Part shown: positions 34,205-46,290 of the stretch, one piece after another
How the letters are laid out: the number at the start of each line of letters is the position of its first letter
Position numbering within the stretch: the first letter of the stretch is position 1
Assembly: GCF_051014445.1 (NCBI RefSeq)
Contig: NC_135146.1
Location: 3,968,001-4,032,000 of the forward strand
Source of the DNA: Colletes latitarsis
Lineage: Eukaryota; Arthropoda; Insecta; Hymenoptera; Colletidae
Reading direction: 5' to 3'
Length of the DNA: 64,000 nt
Notes under the pieces: generated by a model
Database searches by the model: none
The model's input: only the letters and a program-made list of their open reading frames with translations
What the model was told of the DNA's origin: nothing
Position numbers and translations under genes: made by a program

Positions 34205-35982
34205 TGTTAGGTGGTGGGGGTTTGAAAATTCCTCGCATAACGGGGGTCCGGATCTCGAGGGTAGGAACTGAGGGGAAATAAGCGGTACAATTGTAATTTT
34301 ATTTTCGCTTGATCGCCTTATGCTACTGAGCCGTTTATTTCGTTATATCTGGCTCTTAAATACAACCGATAGAGGAAATTGGGAAAAAAACTCAGACGTC
34401 TGGCTGACGTCTAGAAAAACCCTCACGTCGATCGGGCTGATGGCTTGCGTCGCGCTGCTATAGGATAGAAAGAGAAAGACGAGTTTAGGCGTTAAATACC
34501 TGAGAACGTTAGTCACGTTGTGTGTCTTGCTCTTTTCCGGACGCTCCTGGTCTGTGCTTGTCGCACTCAGGAGCGGGAATCGAGTGCGACAAGCACAATC
34601 CAGGAGCGGAAATCTCAGCCGCCGCGATACGCAGCTAAGCTAGTGGACTGTATATGTGTGCGTTCCTTTTAAATCGGGAATCGCTCTGTTATTATTGTGT
34701 GATCGGGGTTCGTATCTAGCTTCCTACGCTGTCTTAAGAGAGCGGAGAGTTTGCTCCGGTTTCGTGTAATTGAGAGGCGGCCGGACTTAAAATCGTCCCG
34801 TTGTTCTAGTGAGATTTAATCTCGTTTCTTTCACGACTGCAACTCTTGCTTGACGCAGAAGAGAGTGAATAGAGAGTGGTTGTAAGGCTCCAACCGGCAC
34901 CCGGTCCGCGGTTCCTTACCGTCTTCGTATGTGCGTACGTAACACAGTGTTGTGCAGTCTTTTAACGGCGTATTTGACGACTTACGTTGGGACTATCACA
35001 CTACGGCGCTTTATGAGTCGCGTTCTACACACAGTAGCCATACAGGACTGGCGGACAGTGAACAGTGCTATAGCAGGCCGCCGGAAGCTGGGCTTGGAAT
35101 AACTCGTCCCACGCACCGACTGGAAGACGACAAGTCCACCCAGGGTATACACGCCACGAAGGCCACTATAGGTGGGAGAAAGACCGTTCGAAAATCAAGG
35201 GAGGATCGAGTCCTAATCTCGATGCCTCTCACACGACCGCTGTTTGCTGCAATACGAGGAAAATGTCAGGCTGACATGAACCGAAGTTCACTGTTGACGG
35301 GAAATCTCGGTGATACCAACGAGATTCCGCAGTCTTTTAATCGGGTCGTACTCACGACCGAATCGATTAACTAGCTGATTCGACAAACGGAATTACACGT
35401 AGGTTACTGGTATGAATTTGCTTACGCAATCTAACCAGTAAAGCTACGGCTATACGTCGCTTGTCCGCTTAACGAAAGTTCGAATAACTCGAACTATTCG
35501 AATCTGCGATAGAATCAGCCGATATGTCACAAGATGTTTCCTCAACGAAGGCTCGAATAACTCGAAGCGATTCGGAGATTTTGGGAATTCTGCGGAGCGT
35601 GATCGTTTACCAATGTGCTCCCGGCAGGATCCTGATTAAGAGTGACGGACGAGCACGAGCTGCCAAAAGTTACGCGTTAGAGGGGGAATCCTTCGCAACG
35701 CGGCGCTGTCGCCGTGTCTTTCGTCCGACTTTTTCTAACGTATAAACGCAACTTTTCTCTGCACCCGTACGTTAAACTGATTGTTCGAACTCGTACGTTA
35801 CTTGGTCGATCGCGTGACTTTCTGAAAAAACCCGAAAATTATCGTTTCTCTAGTCTACATTGCGTCGCCTAACGAACGCCGTGATCGAGAGTCCTCTGGT
35901 CGGTTACGTACATCGAAAACAACACTGCTTAACGAACTTTATGCTATGTTCAAACACCTCGAATTAATGCGATATTTAAACA
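34205..35982 (+). repeat. Long solo LTR III (1778 bp)
   Basis: It has the ends TGTTAGGTGG and ATTTAAACA, with the flanking 5-bp duplication CAAGC (34200-34204, 35983-35987). It shares blocks with solo LTR I, for example the GTCCACCCAGGGTATACACG block and the CCGGATCTCGAGGG block near the start. No coding domain is recognised. Confidence 0.73.
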
Positions 35983-37049
35983 CAAGCAGTAAGCTAGTAA
36001 GCGAGCAGGGAGCTAGTATGGGAGCAGAATGCAAGTAAGCAAGCAGAAGGCTAGCAAGCAACCAGTAAGCTAGTAAGCAAGCAGCAAGCTAGTAAGCGAG
36101 GAGGAAGCTAGTAAGGAAGCAGTATGCTAGTAAGCAAGCAGTAAGCTAGAAAGCAAGCAGTAACCTAGAAAGCGAGGAGGAAGCTAGTAAGCAAGCAGTA
36201 AGCTCGTAAGCAAGCAGTGAGCTAGTAAGCAAGAAGTAAGCGACTAAGGTAGCAGTGAGCTGGTAAGAAAGCAGTATGCTAGTAAGCATGCTGTGAGCCA
36301 GTAAGAAAGGAGTAACGTAGTAACAAAGCAGTATGATAGTATGCAAGCAGTAAGCTGGAAATAAAGCACTTAACTAGAAAGCAAGCAGTGAACTAGTAAG
36401 CGAGGAGGAAGCAAGTAAGGAAGCAGCATGCGGACAAGCTAGCTGTAAGGTAGTAAGCAAACACTAAGCTAGAAAGCATGCAGTGAGCTTGTAAGCAACA
36501 AGTAAGGTAGTAAGCATGCAGCTGGTTAGTTAGAAAACTGTTAGCTTGTAAGAGACCAGTAAGTTAGGAAGAAAGCAGGAATGTGGTAAGAAAGCAGTTA
36601 GCTAGTAAGCAATCAGTATGATAGTAAGCAAGCAGTATGCTAGAAAGCAAGCAGCAAGCTTCCGAGCATGCCATAAGCTAGAGAGCATGCAGGAGGCCAG
36701 TATGAATGCAGGGAGCTAGTAAGCGAGCAGGAAGGAGTATGCTAGTAAGCAAGCAGTAATCTGGTAAGCTACCAGTAAGCTAGTAGGCAAGCGGCAGACG
36801 AGTCAGAAAGCAGTTAGCTAGTAAGAAACCAGTTAGCTAGTAAGCAAGCTGTAAGGTAGTAGGCAACCAGTAAGCTAGAAAGCATGCAGTAAGCTTGTGA
36901 GCAAGCAGTAAGCTGGTAAGCAAGCAGTGGGCTTGGAAGCGAGAAGGAAGCTAGTAAGGAAGCATTATGCTAGTAAGCAAGCAGTAAGCTAGTAAGCAAG
37001 CAGTAATCTGGTATGAAAGCAATTAGCTTGTAAGCAAGCAGTAAGTTAG
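35983..37049. repeat. 19-bp minisatellite block 7
   Basis: The 19-bp tandem repeat lies between solo LTR III and the gypsy 3' LTR. No gene is seen. Confidence 0.92.
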
Positions 37050-37355
37050 TGTAGGATTTAACGAAGAGAATATATTTGAGGAACAAATATACAAAGAATA
37101 TAATTTTAATAAACGAATTAGGAACACACTAATTAGCAATTAACAATTAACAACACAAACTCAAATCACATCAATTGGCAACATAACTTATAATCACGTC
37201 TCTCTTTCACGATCACTTGTTTCCAACTCCTCATTTTCTCACTGTCCCTAGTTGCTCATTCTTTCTCGAACAAAACACTCCCAAACCTTTTGCACATAAA
37301 TTAACATTTAACAAAACTACAGCGTGGCACAAATATTCAATACAAATCTCCTACA
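37050..37355 (-). repeat. 3' LTR of gypsy copy 2
   Basis: This 306-bp LTR begins TGTAGGAGATTTG and ends TTAAATCCTACA on the minus strand, with perfect TGTAGGA inverted ends. It differs at several sites from the 5' LTR at 46291-46597. Confidence 0.87.
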
Positions 37356-37466
37356 TTCGGGCATACTGACCTTCATCCGCCTCGGATGAATATATCTTAT
37401 ACTTAGGATTTAATCCTTCCCGGCCATTTGGCATTCATCCGACCCGGATTAGGTTTACAAAATAAG

Positions 37467-38597
37467 TCATGGTTTCATGTATTCTCCACATGTTGATCTT
37501 GCCGATGGACCTTCATGGAAACCTACTTTTTCTACATCATACGTGTCGTTACATTTAACTTTTGTAATGCGATATGGACCTAGATACTTTGCTCGTAATT
37601 TTCGTCCTGGACCTAATTGTGTACGCTTGATAGCTACAAGGTTATCTACTTCATACCTAACGGCTTTTTTCCTGTTTCGATTATATGTTTGACGATTTTC
37701 TTCCTGCACTTTAAAAAGTTGTTCTTTAGCTCTTTCACGTAACTTGTTTCTGTTTTCATTAAATTGAGATAAAAATTCCTGTTCGACAAGGTCTTTTAGT
37801 TTAATATCAGTTTCATCATACATTTTTACCCCAAGTAATAATTCAAACGGTGTCATATTGATACTTCTCTGAAAAGTTGAATTTAACACGCGTTGTAATT
37901 TATCTATATGCTTATACCATTTCGTAGGATTATTAATTGAAAGCTTTGTCAAAATCGAAATAATTGTTCTATTTAATCTTTCAACTTGACCATTAGCTCG
38001 CGGTAAGCCTGCTGTTATTTGTAAGCATTTAATATTTTCATTCACACAATAATCTTTAAATTCTTTCGAAGTAAATGCTGTACCTCGATCTGATATAATC
38101 TGTTGTGGACTTCCAAAATTTTTTTTTTATACATCTAATTTACATAAGACTTCTCTCGTCGTCATCGACTTTGTCGGATACAACCAAATAAACTTAGTAA
38201 AACTATCAATAATAACAAAAATATGATTCTAACGTTTGCTTGTAGTATCTAATGGTCCTAAATGATCGATATGATATGTATGCAATGGAATATCAATTTT
38301 TGTAAGTGGATGTAAGAAACCTTCCTGTTTGCCCTGTTTGTAATTTGCCATAATGCACGGAACACGACTAGAAATATATTGCTGAATCTTTTTTTCAAGA
38401 TTAGGTATATAATAATCTTGTTTTATAAATTCCTCTGTACGTTTCAACGCAAAATATCCTCGTTGATGTGCTAATTGAATTATTTCGCCTTCTAACAATT
38501 TTGGTACGACCAATAATTCTCGGCCATCCACAAATTTATATAACAAATTGTTGTGTATACAGTAATTATCATAAGGATGATCTTTTAAAATTTCCAT
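37467..38597 (-). pseudogene. pol: Gypsy integrase, frameshifted
   Basis: The minus strand encodes, from 38597 downward, an HHCC-like zinc-binding region in which the second His (GYF) and first Cys (SRVPC) positions are replaced. The core follows with HIDHLGP (first Asp), then frameshifted sequence around 38100-38228 including a run of T at 38121-38129. The second Asp lies in a fragment near 38080, and NGQVERLNRT contains the catalytic Glu. The C-terminal part (37467-38045) is open for 192 codons and includes LGPYRITKV, typical of the gypsy integrase C-terminal domain. Integration is the family role; this copy is not functional. Confidence 0.82.
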
Positions 38598-39115
38598 AAT
38601 AGCTTTAATCTCTCCATCATTTTCCTGAAACTTTTGTGTTTTAACATATAGAGGATCTTTAGTAATTTGAAAAACTGGCTATCTACTTAAAGCATCTACG
38701 TGTTTCATACGTGTGCCTGATCTATGTATAATCTTATAGTGATAATCTTCTAGAAAAAGAACCCATCGAGCAATACGCGGAACTAATTCTTTCTTATTTA
38801 TCGTTAATTTAAAAGCAGCACAGTCAATAACTATGGTAAAAGAAATTCCTAATAAATATACACGAAATTTTTCGAGTGCCCTAACGATAGCAAGAGTTTC
38901 AAGTTCATAACTACAATAATTCCGTTCCTCACATTTAGTCTTTCTATCATATAATATACAGGATGAAATTGTCCGTCGTAAGGCGATTTTTGCATTAATA
39001 CAGGACCATGTCCATCTTTAAACGCATCAGTATGCAATTCTGTTTCAAAATTCAAATTATATATATGCAACACAGGACATTGTGTCAAAATCTGTTTTAA
39101 TTCCAAAAATGCCTT
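38598..39115 (-). pseudogene. pol: Gypsy RNase H region, frameshifted
   Basis: The minus strand carries FETELHTDAFKDGHG (the RNase H start, with the active-site Asp), then frameshifted remnants including a VDALSR-like motif near 38690 that usually ends the domain. It adjoins the solo LTR at 39116, and the pol frame continues across that insertion at 41749. Confidence 0.75.
39111..39115. repeat. Target-site duplication of nested long LTR (left)
   Basis: GCCTT here recurs at 41749-41753. The gypsy pol reading frame continues when the intervening sequence and one copy of the five bases are ignored, which confirms the insertion. Confidence 0.88.
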
Positions 39116-40360
39116 TGTTTAAATATCGCGTTAATTCGACAATCGAAAAACGTCGGTTAAACCATCGCGTGATCGATAGAAAAACGGGCCATTTCTTGTA
39201 CGGTGTTGTTCCTAGTTTACGCGACATTCCAGAGTCTTCTCTGAGGCGTAATACGTTACGGGAACAATACCGCATAGAAAAACTCCGTATTTACATTCGA
39301 TAACAGTTCCGCGATCGGCCCAGTAACGGTTCCAAGAGAACAGGTGTTACTACGCCGAAACGAAGAGAGGATTCAGAATTAATAAGAGACAGACAGCTTA
39401 GACCAGACAGCGCCACGAGATGAAAATTTCCCCTCCCTCGTGGCCACGGTTAAGCAGGTATGTCTCAGGTAGACTCGCTATTTGGTTCTCGACGAGAACG
39501 GACCTCATCGTCGACCTCGTCTGAAGTCGGAGACCGATTCTCGACAAGTTAGTTTTGTCTAACTTGTATCATGTGAACAAAGTTGCTCGGAATTGAGACT
39601 GCAGCGGATTTAAATAATCCTGCCCTTGAGTCGAAATATTCCGGCCATACATTCACATGCAGAAATCGGTCACCGCGACGAACGAACCATATTGGAAAGA
39701 AACAAAATCCAACTGATTTTCTTTCTAAAGTACCAAATTTATACTCTTATAGTGATTGGTTACAGCCATCGGTGCTGAATACACACGTATTGCTGTAATC
39801 AGTGGACGTGTAGAAGTGGAAATGAATAAAAATCAGCGTGATTATCTTTCCAAAGATTTAACCCGCCATCGGTGGCTGAACATAATCAAATTTACACTTA
39901 AATACTGCTTGATTATCGCCACCGTTGCGACGAAGAACACGGATTGCTGTAATCAGTGGTCGTGTTCGAGAACCGAGAGAATTTCTTGATTCTCTGTTTG
40001 GCTATTGCACGGTTCAAAATCCCAACCTATAGGGCAACTTTGTTGCATACTCCCTGGGTTGGGTTCGTCGTTTTCCAGGGTCAAAACAAAAGTTTGGGAT
40101 AACACCCGATAGGGGCCTTATTGGCATTCCCTGGGTAAATATCTCGGCTGGTTTCGACCTGCTCGAGCGTGGGTTCCAGATCGTCAGTGGGTACGGACAC
40201 TCGACGTAGAACTACGTTCAAAGGGCACCGTGGTGTTAGAACCTTAATAATCAGTCGCTTCTGCGCAGTTAAGGCTCTGCATCACACCGGTCCCGTACGG
40301 ACCAGGGAACGGCGAGGGACCGCGGAGTTGACAACCCTTGGAGCCTTACAACCTCCACTT

Positions 40361-40372
40361 GTTGTCCTCTCC
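40361..40372. repeat. Target-site duplication of R1-clade copy C (left)
   Basis: GTTGTCCTCTCC stands before the poly(T) and is repeated at 41153-41164; the next base (T) could make it 13 bp. Confidence 0.87.
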
Positions 40373-41152
40373 TTTTTTTTTTTTTTTTTGTCGTGGGGAA
40401 AATCTTCGAAAGACTCCCTCCCACCTCCTTGGGGAGAGGTGGGAGGGGTGTGTGAGTTTCCCCGCGCCCGTACAACGACAGGCGCGGGACCTACCCACTA
40501 AAAACCCCACGGTGACCCTTCGGCACGCTTTGGGAGGATACCGGGAATCGCTCGAAGCATTCTTCCGGTATCCTCCCCGTGCCCGCGCTTTCGCGCCCAT
40601 CCCCCGGGGGGACAACCGGTCCCCCCAGTAGACACACTGCCTCATAGCGGCGGGACGGGGCCACTCCATCCCGCCGCTATCCGTCCCGGGGCCGCGTTTA
40701 GTGGCGGCTGCGAGCCCCAACTCGCAACCGCCCGCGACCCCGTCTCCACCCCTCGGCGGCCGGGCGTTCATGGCCGCACCAGACCGCCGAGGGTGCCTCC
40801 CCTTGCGTCGGACCGGTAGGGGGAGGCACTCCTACCCCCAACCGGTCCGACCCGGCGCCGCCTGGCGGGAGGAGGGTCCCCTCAGGACCCCCCTCCCAGC
40901 CTAGGTCATCCGCCACGCTGAGGCGGCCGCCCGCGACGCCTCGCGACCGGGCGACGACCTCGGGCCACCGCACGAGCGCGAGCTTCAGCGCGCCGCTGAA
41001 GCTCGCGCTCCCACCCCGCGGCCTCCTTCTGCAACATTACGTTCTCGCAGAAGGAGGCCACGGCCCTCCACTTCTCCTCGCTGCCGAGCATGGCGCGCAC
41101 CACGCCCGGCAGCGAGACATCCCGCCCGACGACGCCGACCAGGACACGGCGT
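40373..41152 (-). mobile_element. R1-clade non-LTR retrotransposon C, strongly 5'-truncated
   Basis: This is a 780-bp copy on the minus strand: the end of ORF2 (about 41152 to the stop at 40906-40908), the hairpin-rich 3' UTR, and poly(A) seen as T at 40373-40389. It is flanked by a 12-13 bp duplication. It encodes only the last 80 or so codons of ORF2, so it has no function of its own. It is the innermost element of a four-level nest. Confidence 0.9.
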
Positions 41153-41753
41153 GTTGTCCTCTCCTGCAAAAACCAAGCCTGCAGCAGTGGGAAGATCCAG
41201 ATTAGAATCTCGTCTTCCCCATCTGCAATTCAACGTTTCCAAAATCTAAAACGTTGAAATAATAATACAATCCGCTAACACAGTTGTGTAACGCTGTGTA
41301 AGAATCCCGCTCCTGTTTACCGTAAACGGAAGAAGGAGCGTATGGATTAGAGCGAGTCAGACAACGCACCGAGCGTTGTCAGGTATTAGCCGCCGGATTT
41401 CGGTATTTCTTTTTGATTACAGAAGACCGAGACGAGAGCCGTAGGGGCCGACGGCGGCGCAGGTTTTTTTCCGAGCCTTCAGCTCGGGGTTTTCCTGCAT
41501 TTTAATACAAAATTTATCATTTTAATTTCTCGTTTTTTTTTAATTTCCTTCCTTTTTGTTTATTTTAAATTTTATTTTTGTTTAAATAAACGGCCTGTGT
41601 CCGATGGACCAGCCAAGGAAATTTTTAAATGTACAATTCACTTTCCCACACAATTCCAATCCCTCGAAATTCGGACTCCCCGTTAAAGGGTGAGAGATCA
41701 GGTCAGGGGAGAAAACCCCCCATAGACCGACTCGCACCTATTTTAACAGCCTT

Positions 41754-41897
41754 TCTTTCATTATCAGTAAATTGAAATGTCCTGTCTTTTCGTAACAAAT
41801 CACTTAATGGCTTTGCTATTAGTGAATAATTCATAATAAATTTACGAAAATAACCAGATAATCCCAAGAAACTTTGGACACCTTTTACTTTGCTGAG
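41754..41897 (-). pseudogene. pol: Gypsy RT 3' fragment
   Basis: The minus strand encodes VKGVQSFLGLSGYFRKFI and PLSDLLRKDRTFQF, the conserved thumb-to-RNase H join of gypsy RTs. The upstream boundary with foreign sequence is near 41897 and not exact. Confidence 0.82.
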
Positions 41898-42428
41898 ATG
41901 CAAGGCCCCAGGAGGCCATTTCAAATTGAAGTGGGCTAGGGGGGGAGGGCTGATCGAGCTGATGTTCCGGCCCGCTGCCGCCACCCCGAAGACGCAGCCG
42001 GCACAGGCGGTCACGACCGTGCCGCCCGCCGCTGCAGAAAGACAACCGGCCGGAGGACCTCCTCAGCCAGCCGCCACCCCCGCACCGCCCAGGCGGAACA
42101 ACCCTAGAAGGCGACGGAACCGCGGGCCAGCCAGGGAGACCACCGGCAGCCGCACACGGGAACCCGTGAACACGGTCATCCAGCGCCCCCGCCATAAACG
42201 CCACGGACACCGCTACGCACCGGACAGGGCCGCTATAGCGGAAACGGTCCTCACCACCCTCCAGTTTCTGGAGGGCAGACGGGCCCTATCTCGCCGCTGA
42301 GTAAGTACCTTGAAGTTTTCAAGTACAAAAAATTCATCATTACAACCTTCTCTATGTGTTTCGATCGCGAAGTGACCGCGAATAGGGCTCCCCATGTCAA
42401 TTGCACGGACCGTGCAAGGGGGGCGATA
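41898..42428. other. Unidentified GC-rich insert, possible reading frame on the plus strand
   Basis: About 400 bp of GC-rich sequence unlike its AT-rich neighbours, followed by about 130 bp up to the LTR at 42429. The plus strand is open to a stop at 42298-42300 and would encode a Pro/Ala- then Arg-rich peptide (RRNNPRRRRNRGPARETTG) ending EGRRALSRR. This could be the end of an ORF1- or gag-like protein of another element, but no domain is recognised. No duplication of target bases was found around it. Confidence 0.4.
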
Positions 42429-44063
42429 TGTTTAAAGATCAAGTTAATTCGATTTATTTAAACCCGTAATTAGCCGTTAATCCGCTTTGTTTTCAATACA
42501 CGTGACCGACCAGAATATTCTATGTCGACGCGTCCGCGATTCGAAACATAAGGCAGCAGAAAAACTCTCGCTCGTTGAGTTTTTCTGTAAGTCACGCGAG
42601 CATTATAGTAACGTTCGATTTCGAACTTTTCAGTTAAACGCTCGACCATAGAGAAGGTACGACAATTACAAATTAGATAAAGACGGACGAGAGCCACGGC
42701 GACAGCGCCGCGCGTCGGAGGATTCCCCCTCTCTCACGCGTACTTTTCAGCAGCTCGTGCTCGTTCGTCACTTGAAAACGAGAGCCTGCCAAGCGCGCAT
42801 CGATGGCCGGTCACGCTTCACACAATTTACAGAATTCCGAATTGTTTCGAGTTATTCGAGCATTCGTTGAAAAATCAAAAGGACCTCTTAATATACGAAT
42901 TGCTTCGAGTCATTCGAGTCTTCGGGAAAATTAAAAGAAAATCTCAAATCTATCGGTTGATTCATTCGCAGACTTGAAAGTTCGAGTTATTCGAACTTTC
43001 ATAACGCGGGCAACCGACGTATAGCCGCAGCTTTACGGGATCCGATTGCATAAGCAAACTCTTCCCGGTAACCTGCGTGTAATTCCGGTTGTCGAGTCAA
43101 TTAGTTAATCGATTCGGTCGTGAGTACGACCCGGTTAAAGACTGCGGGAAACTCGTTGGTATCATCGAGTTCCCGAATTTTCCACGTATTGCTGCAAACA
43201 GCGGTCGTGCGAGAGGCATCGAGATTAAGACTCGATCCTCCCTTGATTTATCGAACGGTCTTACACCCACCTATAGGGGCCTTATTGGTGTGTATACCCT
43301 GGGTGGACTTGCTGCCTTCTAGTCGGAGCGTGGGACGAGTTATTCCAAGCGCAGCTTCCGGCGAATGCCAGAGCGTTGTTCACTGACCACCAGTATTGTA
43401 CGGTTACTACGTGTAGATCGCGACTCAAAAGGCGCCGTGGTGACAGTCCCAATTGTAAGTCGTCCTATACGCCGTTGAAAGACTGCACCACACAGTGTTC
43501 CGTACACACATATACGAAGACGGTAAGGGGCCGAGGACCGGGTGACAGTTGGAGCTTTACAACCTCCCTCTAGGCACCCTCTCCTGCGGCAATCAAGTGT
43601 TGCAGTCGAAAGATAACGAGACTGAATCCACTAATTGAAAAAAATAACCGAGCGACTCCCGATTTAAAGGGAACGCTCACACATACAGTCCACTAGCTTA
43701 GCTGCGTATCGCGGCGGCAGAGATTCCCGCTCCTGAGTGCGACAAGCACAAACCAGGAGCGTGCGGAACAGAGTAAGACACACAACGTGACTCACGTCAA
43801 TAGGTATTTAACGCCTATTCGTGTCTCTTTCTGTTACAGGGCATCAACATCAGCCGGACCAAAACAACGTCTGGCAGCCGCAAACGTACGACCTGCATTC
43901 CCAATATATAAAAGAAAAAAAAGGGATAAAATAAAAGGCTTAGCCGATCCTTTCGGCTAAGCGAAAATTATATTTTCTTGTACCGCTTATTTTCCGTCTG
44001 TTCCTACCCTCGAGATCCGGACCCCCGTTAGGCGAGGTATTTTCAAAACTCCTCCCCCTAACA
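42429..44063 (-). repeat. Long solo LTR V (1635 bp), inverted relative of LTR I
   Basis: This is the reverse complement of 6058-7697 with high similarity along the whole length, from TGTTTAAAGATCAAG to CCCCCTAACA. It abuts gypsy RT sequence at 44064. On the other side it abuts the unidentified insert, and no matching 5-bp duplication is seen, so a deletion has probably removed one flank. Confidence 0.78.
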
Positions 44064-44757
44064 TTCATATTGTCCATTTTGTGTAACAAATGCAGTGTAT
44101 TTCCTACTCTCTTTCTCTACTGACACGTGGAAAAATCCATTTTTTAAATCGAGAGAACTAAACACTCGAGCGTTCTGCAATTTATCTAATAATTCTTCGA
44201 TTAATGGAAGAGGAAATTTATCTTTTTCCGTAATTCTATTCAATCGCCGATAATCAATACAAAGACGTGGACTTCCATCTTTCTTTTTTACAACAACTAC
44301 AAGACTTGCATACTCAGACGTGCCAGGCTCTACTATTCCATCCTTAATCCACTCCTCTACTTGCTTATGAACAGTTTCACCCTCTAGTTTAGGTAATCTA
44401 CGTGGTTTCTGACTAAGTGGTTGGTCATTTTTTAATCTTATACACATTTGTACGTTAGTTGTCTTACATTTTTTTGGTTCATACGATAAAACAACATTTT
44501 TTAATTCTTCGCGTAATTTTTCATCAGTAACATGACTAACATCTAATAACTGCTCTTTAGTAGAACACATTTGCGTTAAAAACGTTATCGAAGGAATTTT
44601 CCTTATCGTTATACCCTGATTATCTATTTTGACTTCAGCCAAATTTAAAATATCAGTTCCAATTACTGCATCCATATTCATTGCAGTATTTGGGACAATA
44701 TAAACAGTAGTTGGAAAATCATTGTTGTCTATCGTAAGAACTGTTTGTAAATATCCT
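44064..44757 (-). pseudogene. pol: Gypsy RT N-terminal half
   Basis: The minus strand is open here and encodes the end of the protease (AVIGTDILNLAEV), a linker, then RT with IVEPGTSEYASLVVVVKKKDG, LCIDYRRLN and FSSLDLKNGFFHV (motif A with its Asp). It is cut at the LTR boundary before motif C. Motif C is found nowhere else in the element, so part of RT is truly lost. Confidence 0.83.
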
Positions 44758-44807
44758 AAGGGTATAGTCTTATATTTTCCAAAACCAGTTAAGCGTATAT
44801 GTGTATC

Positions 44808-45176
44808 CTATAAAGGAATAGATTTTAATTTGTTATAAATATTTTCACGTATTAGTGTTACTTGACTTCCAGTATCTATTAAAGCTTTTACACGTATATC
44901 ATTTATATAAACTTCTTTAAACATATTACTTTTAAAGGGCGGTAAAATACAATTAACATTTGATCGTAACTGCACAAATGACTTACCCTCTCGTACAACG
45001 GTACACTCGTTTGCTACATGCCCAAATTTTTGACATTTAAAACATTTTCTCGCCATTTCTTTGTAACAACAATCATTGAATACATGGTCTTTCCCCCCGC
45101 AGTTGTAACACCGAAGTTCCATCTTCTGCTCTTCTCCTTCAATATTCTTTGACGTATACACCTTCGAAGATTCCAT
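44808..45176 (-). pseudogene. Gypsy nucleocapsid and protease
   Basis: The minus strand encodes two zinc knuckles, CYNCGGKDHVFNDC and CFKCQKFGHVANEC, followed by a retropepsin with the active site ALIDTGSQVTLI. The two-knuckle arrangement distinguishes it from the gag-only element at 15323-18079. It is separated from the RT frame by a stop at about 44808. Confidence 0.83.
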
Positions 45177-45221
45177 TCTTGTTTTGTTTTTTTCTTTCCG
45201 CCGTCCATATCCGTTTGTTTG

Positions 45222-46187
45222 CTATAATCTTTTTGCGTTCCGAATCGTTTCGTAAAGTTTAAGACAATTCTTAAAATCCTGCAGTTTCTTGGCTCCAAAT
45301 AAAACAAGTTTATTAAAAATATCATCCTGTATTCTGTATATAACGTACTTAATAAGAGCATCATCTTCCACATTGCCCTGAGAAGCAAATTCTGTCATTT
45401 TGAGAAAATATTCTTCAACAGTTTTGTCTCTCCTCATTTTTCGTTTAACTAACACTTCATGTAGTTCAGCACTATTAATTTTATGTGAAAACTCATCACG
45501 TAGTAGAGATTTAAGTTTTCTCCACGTCGTGACAACACCTTCGCTCTGAATAAATAATTTTGCTATACCTGTCAAAGACTTTTTTGCAAAAATTACTTTC
45601 TCTAACTCAGACCATTGAAACAATATTGCAACATCTTCAAAATCAGAAATCCATCCTTCTACAGAATATACACCAGAACCATCAAACTGGCGAACACAAT
45701 CTTCCACATCACGATAGCTCATAGGAAATTTAACGTGATCTCGTTTATTTAATGAAGAGAAATGTGTAGAACTGTTATCATTTATATCATCAAGTACAAT
45801 AGATGTTTCACCATCCTCACCCTGAACATCTTCAATGATTTTATCGTCTTCAGGATCATCTTTTGCAGTGGAACACAGAGAACGTAAATTCATTAAACCA
45901 GAACAAATTTTCTGAACCAAATCTTCTCGAGATCCTCTATAATCCAGGTCTAGGATGTTACAACAAGATACCAAATCGCCATAACATAAACCAGTAGCAT
46001 ATGTTAATTTAGCTTTATGCTCTACTGAATCTGTATGAAATTGAAAGCCTTCAAAATCACGTATGCGTTTTCGATTTCATCGGTCACCTTCAGTTTCGAA
46101 AATAAATTTGTGCAAAGCTTTTATGCTCAACACAGATGCGTTATTAATTTTGTGCTGAATTTTCCCGATTTTAGCTAAAGTTTCCAT
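45222..46187 (-). pseudogene. gag: Gypsy gag, copy 2, with internal TGA
   Basis: The frame runs from ATG at 46187-46185 and has an in-frame TGA at 46079-46077. It is open again to about 45222, giving about 320 codons. The capsid-like segment includes FAKKSLTGIAKLFIQ and KTVEEYFLKMTEFASQG. It is nearly identical to the truncated copy at 2861-3631, but without the R1-clade insertion, so it shows the empty site. Downstream sequence shifts frame before the zinc knuckles. Confidence 0.82.
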
Positions 46188-46271
46188 ACTAAAAGTACTT
46201 AACTTTTCAGAATTCTTAAAGAAATATGTATATGTAAAATGTTCCTTCACAAATTCTTCTTCTTGATTGAC

Positions 46272-46288
46272 TCGGACGAGCCCCCCAA
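46272..46288 (-). promoter_or_regulatory. Gypsy copy 2 primer-binding site, tRNA-Pro-like
   Basis: It is identical to the site at 3716-3732. Confidence 0.6.
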
Positions 46289-46290
46289 TT

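Larger units (their letters stand above)
39116..41748 (-). repeat. Long solo LTR IV, nested in gypsy and carrying R1-clade copy C
   Basis: It starts TGTTTAAATATCGC and ends TTTTAACA on the plus strand, the inverse of the ends of LTR III. Without the R1-clade insertion and its duplicated target it is about 1840 bp. Inside, a short segment ending ATTGCTGTAATCAGTGG is repeated (39787 and 39945 areas). Part of the conserved CCTTATTGGC...CCCTGGGT block of LTRs I and III is found near 40110-40135. No retrotransposon protein domain is seen. Confidence 0.78.
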
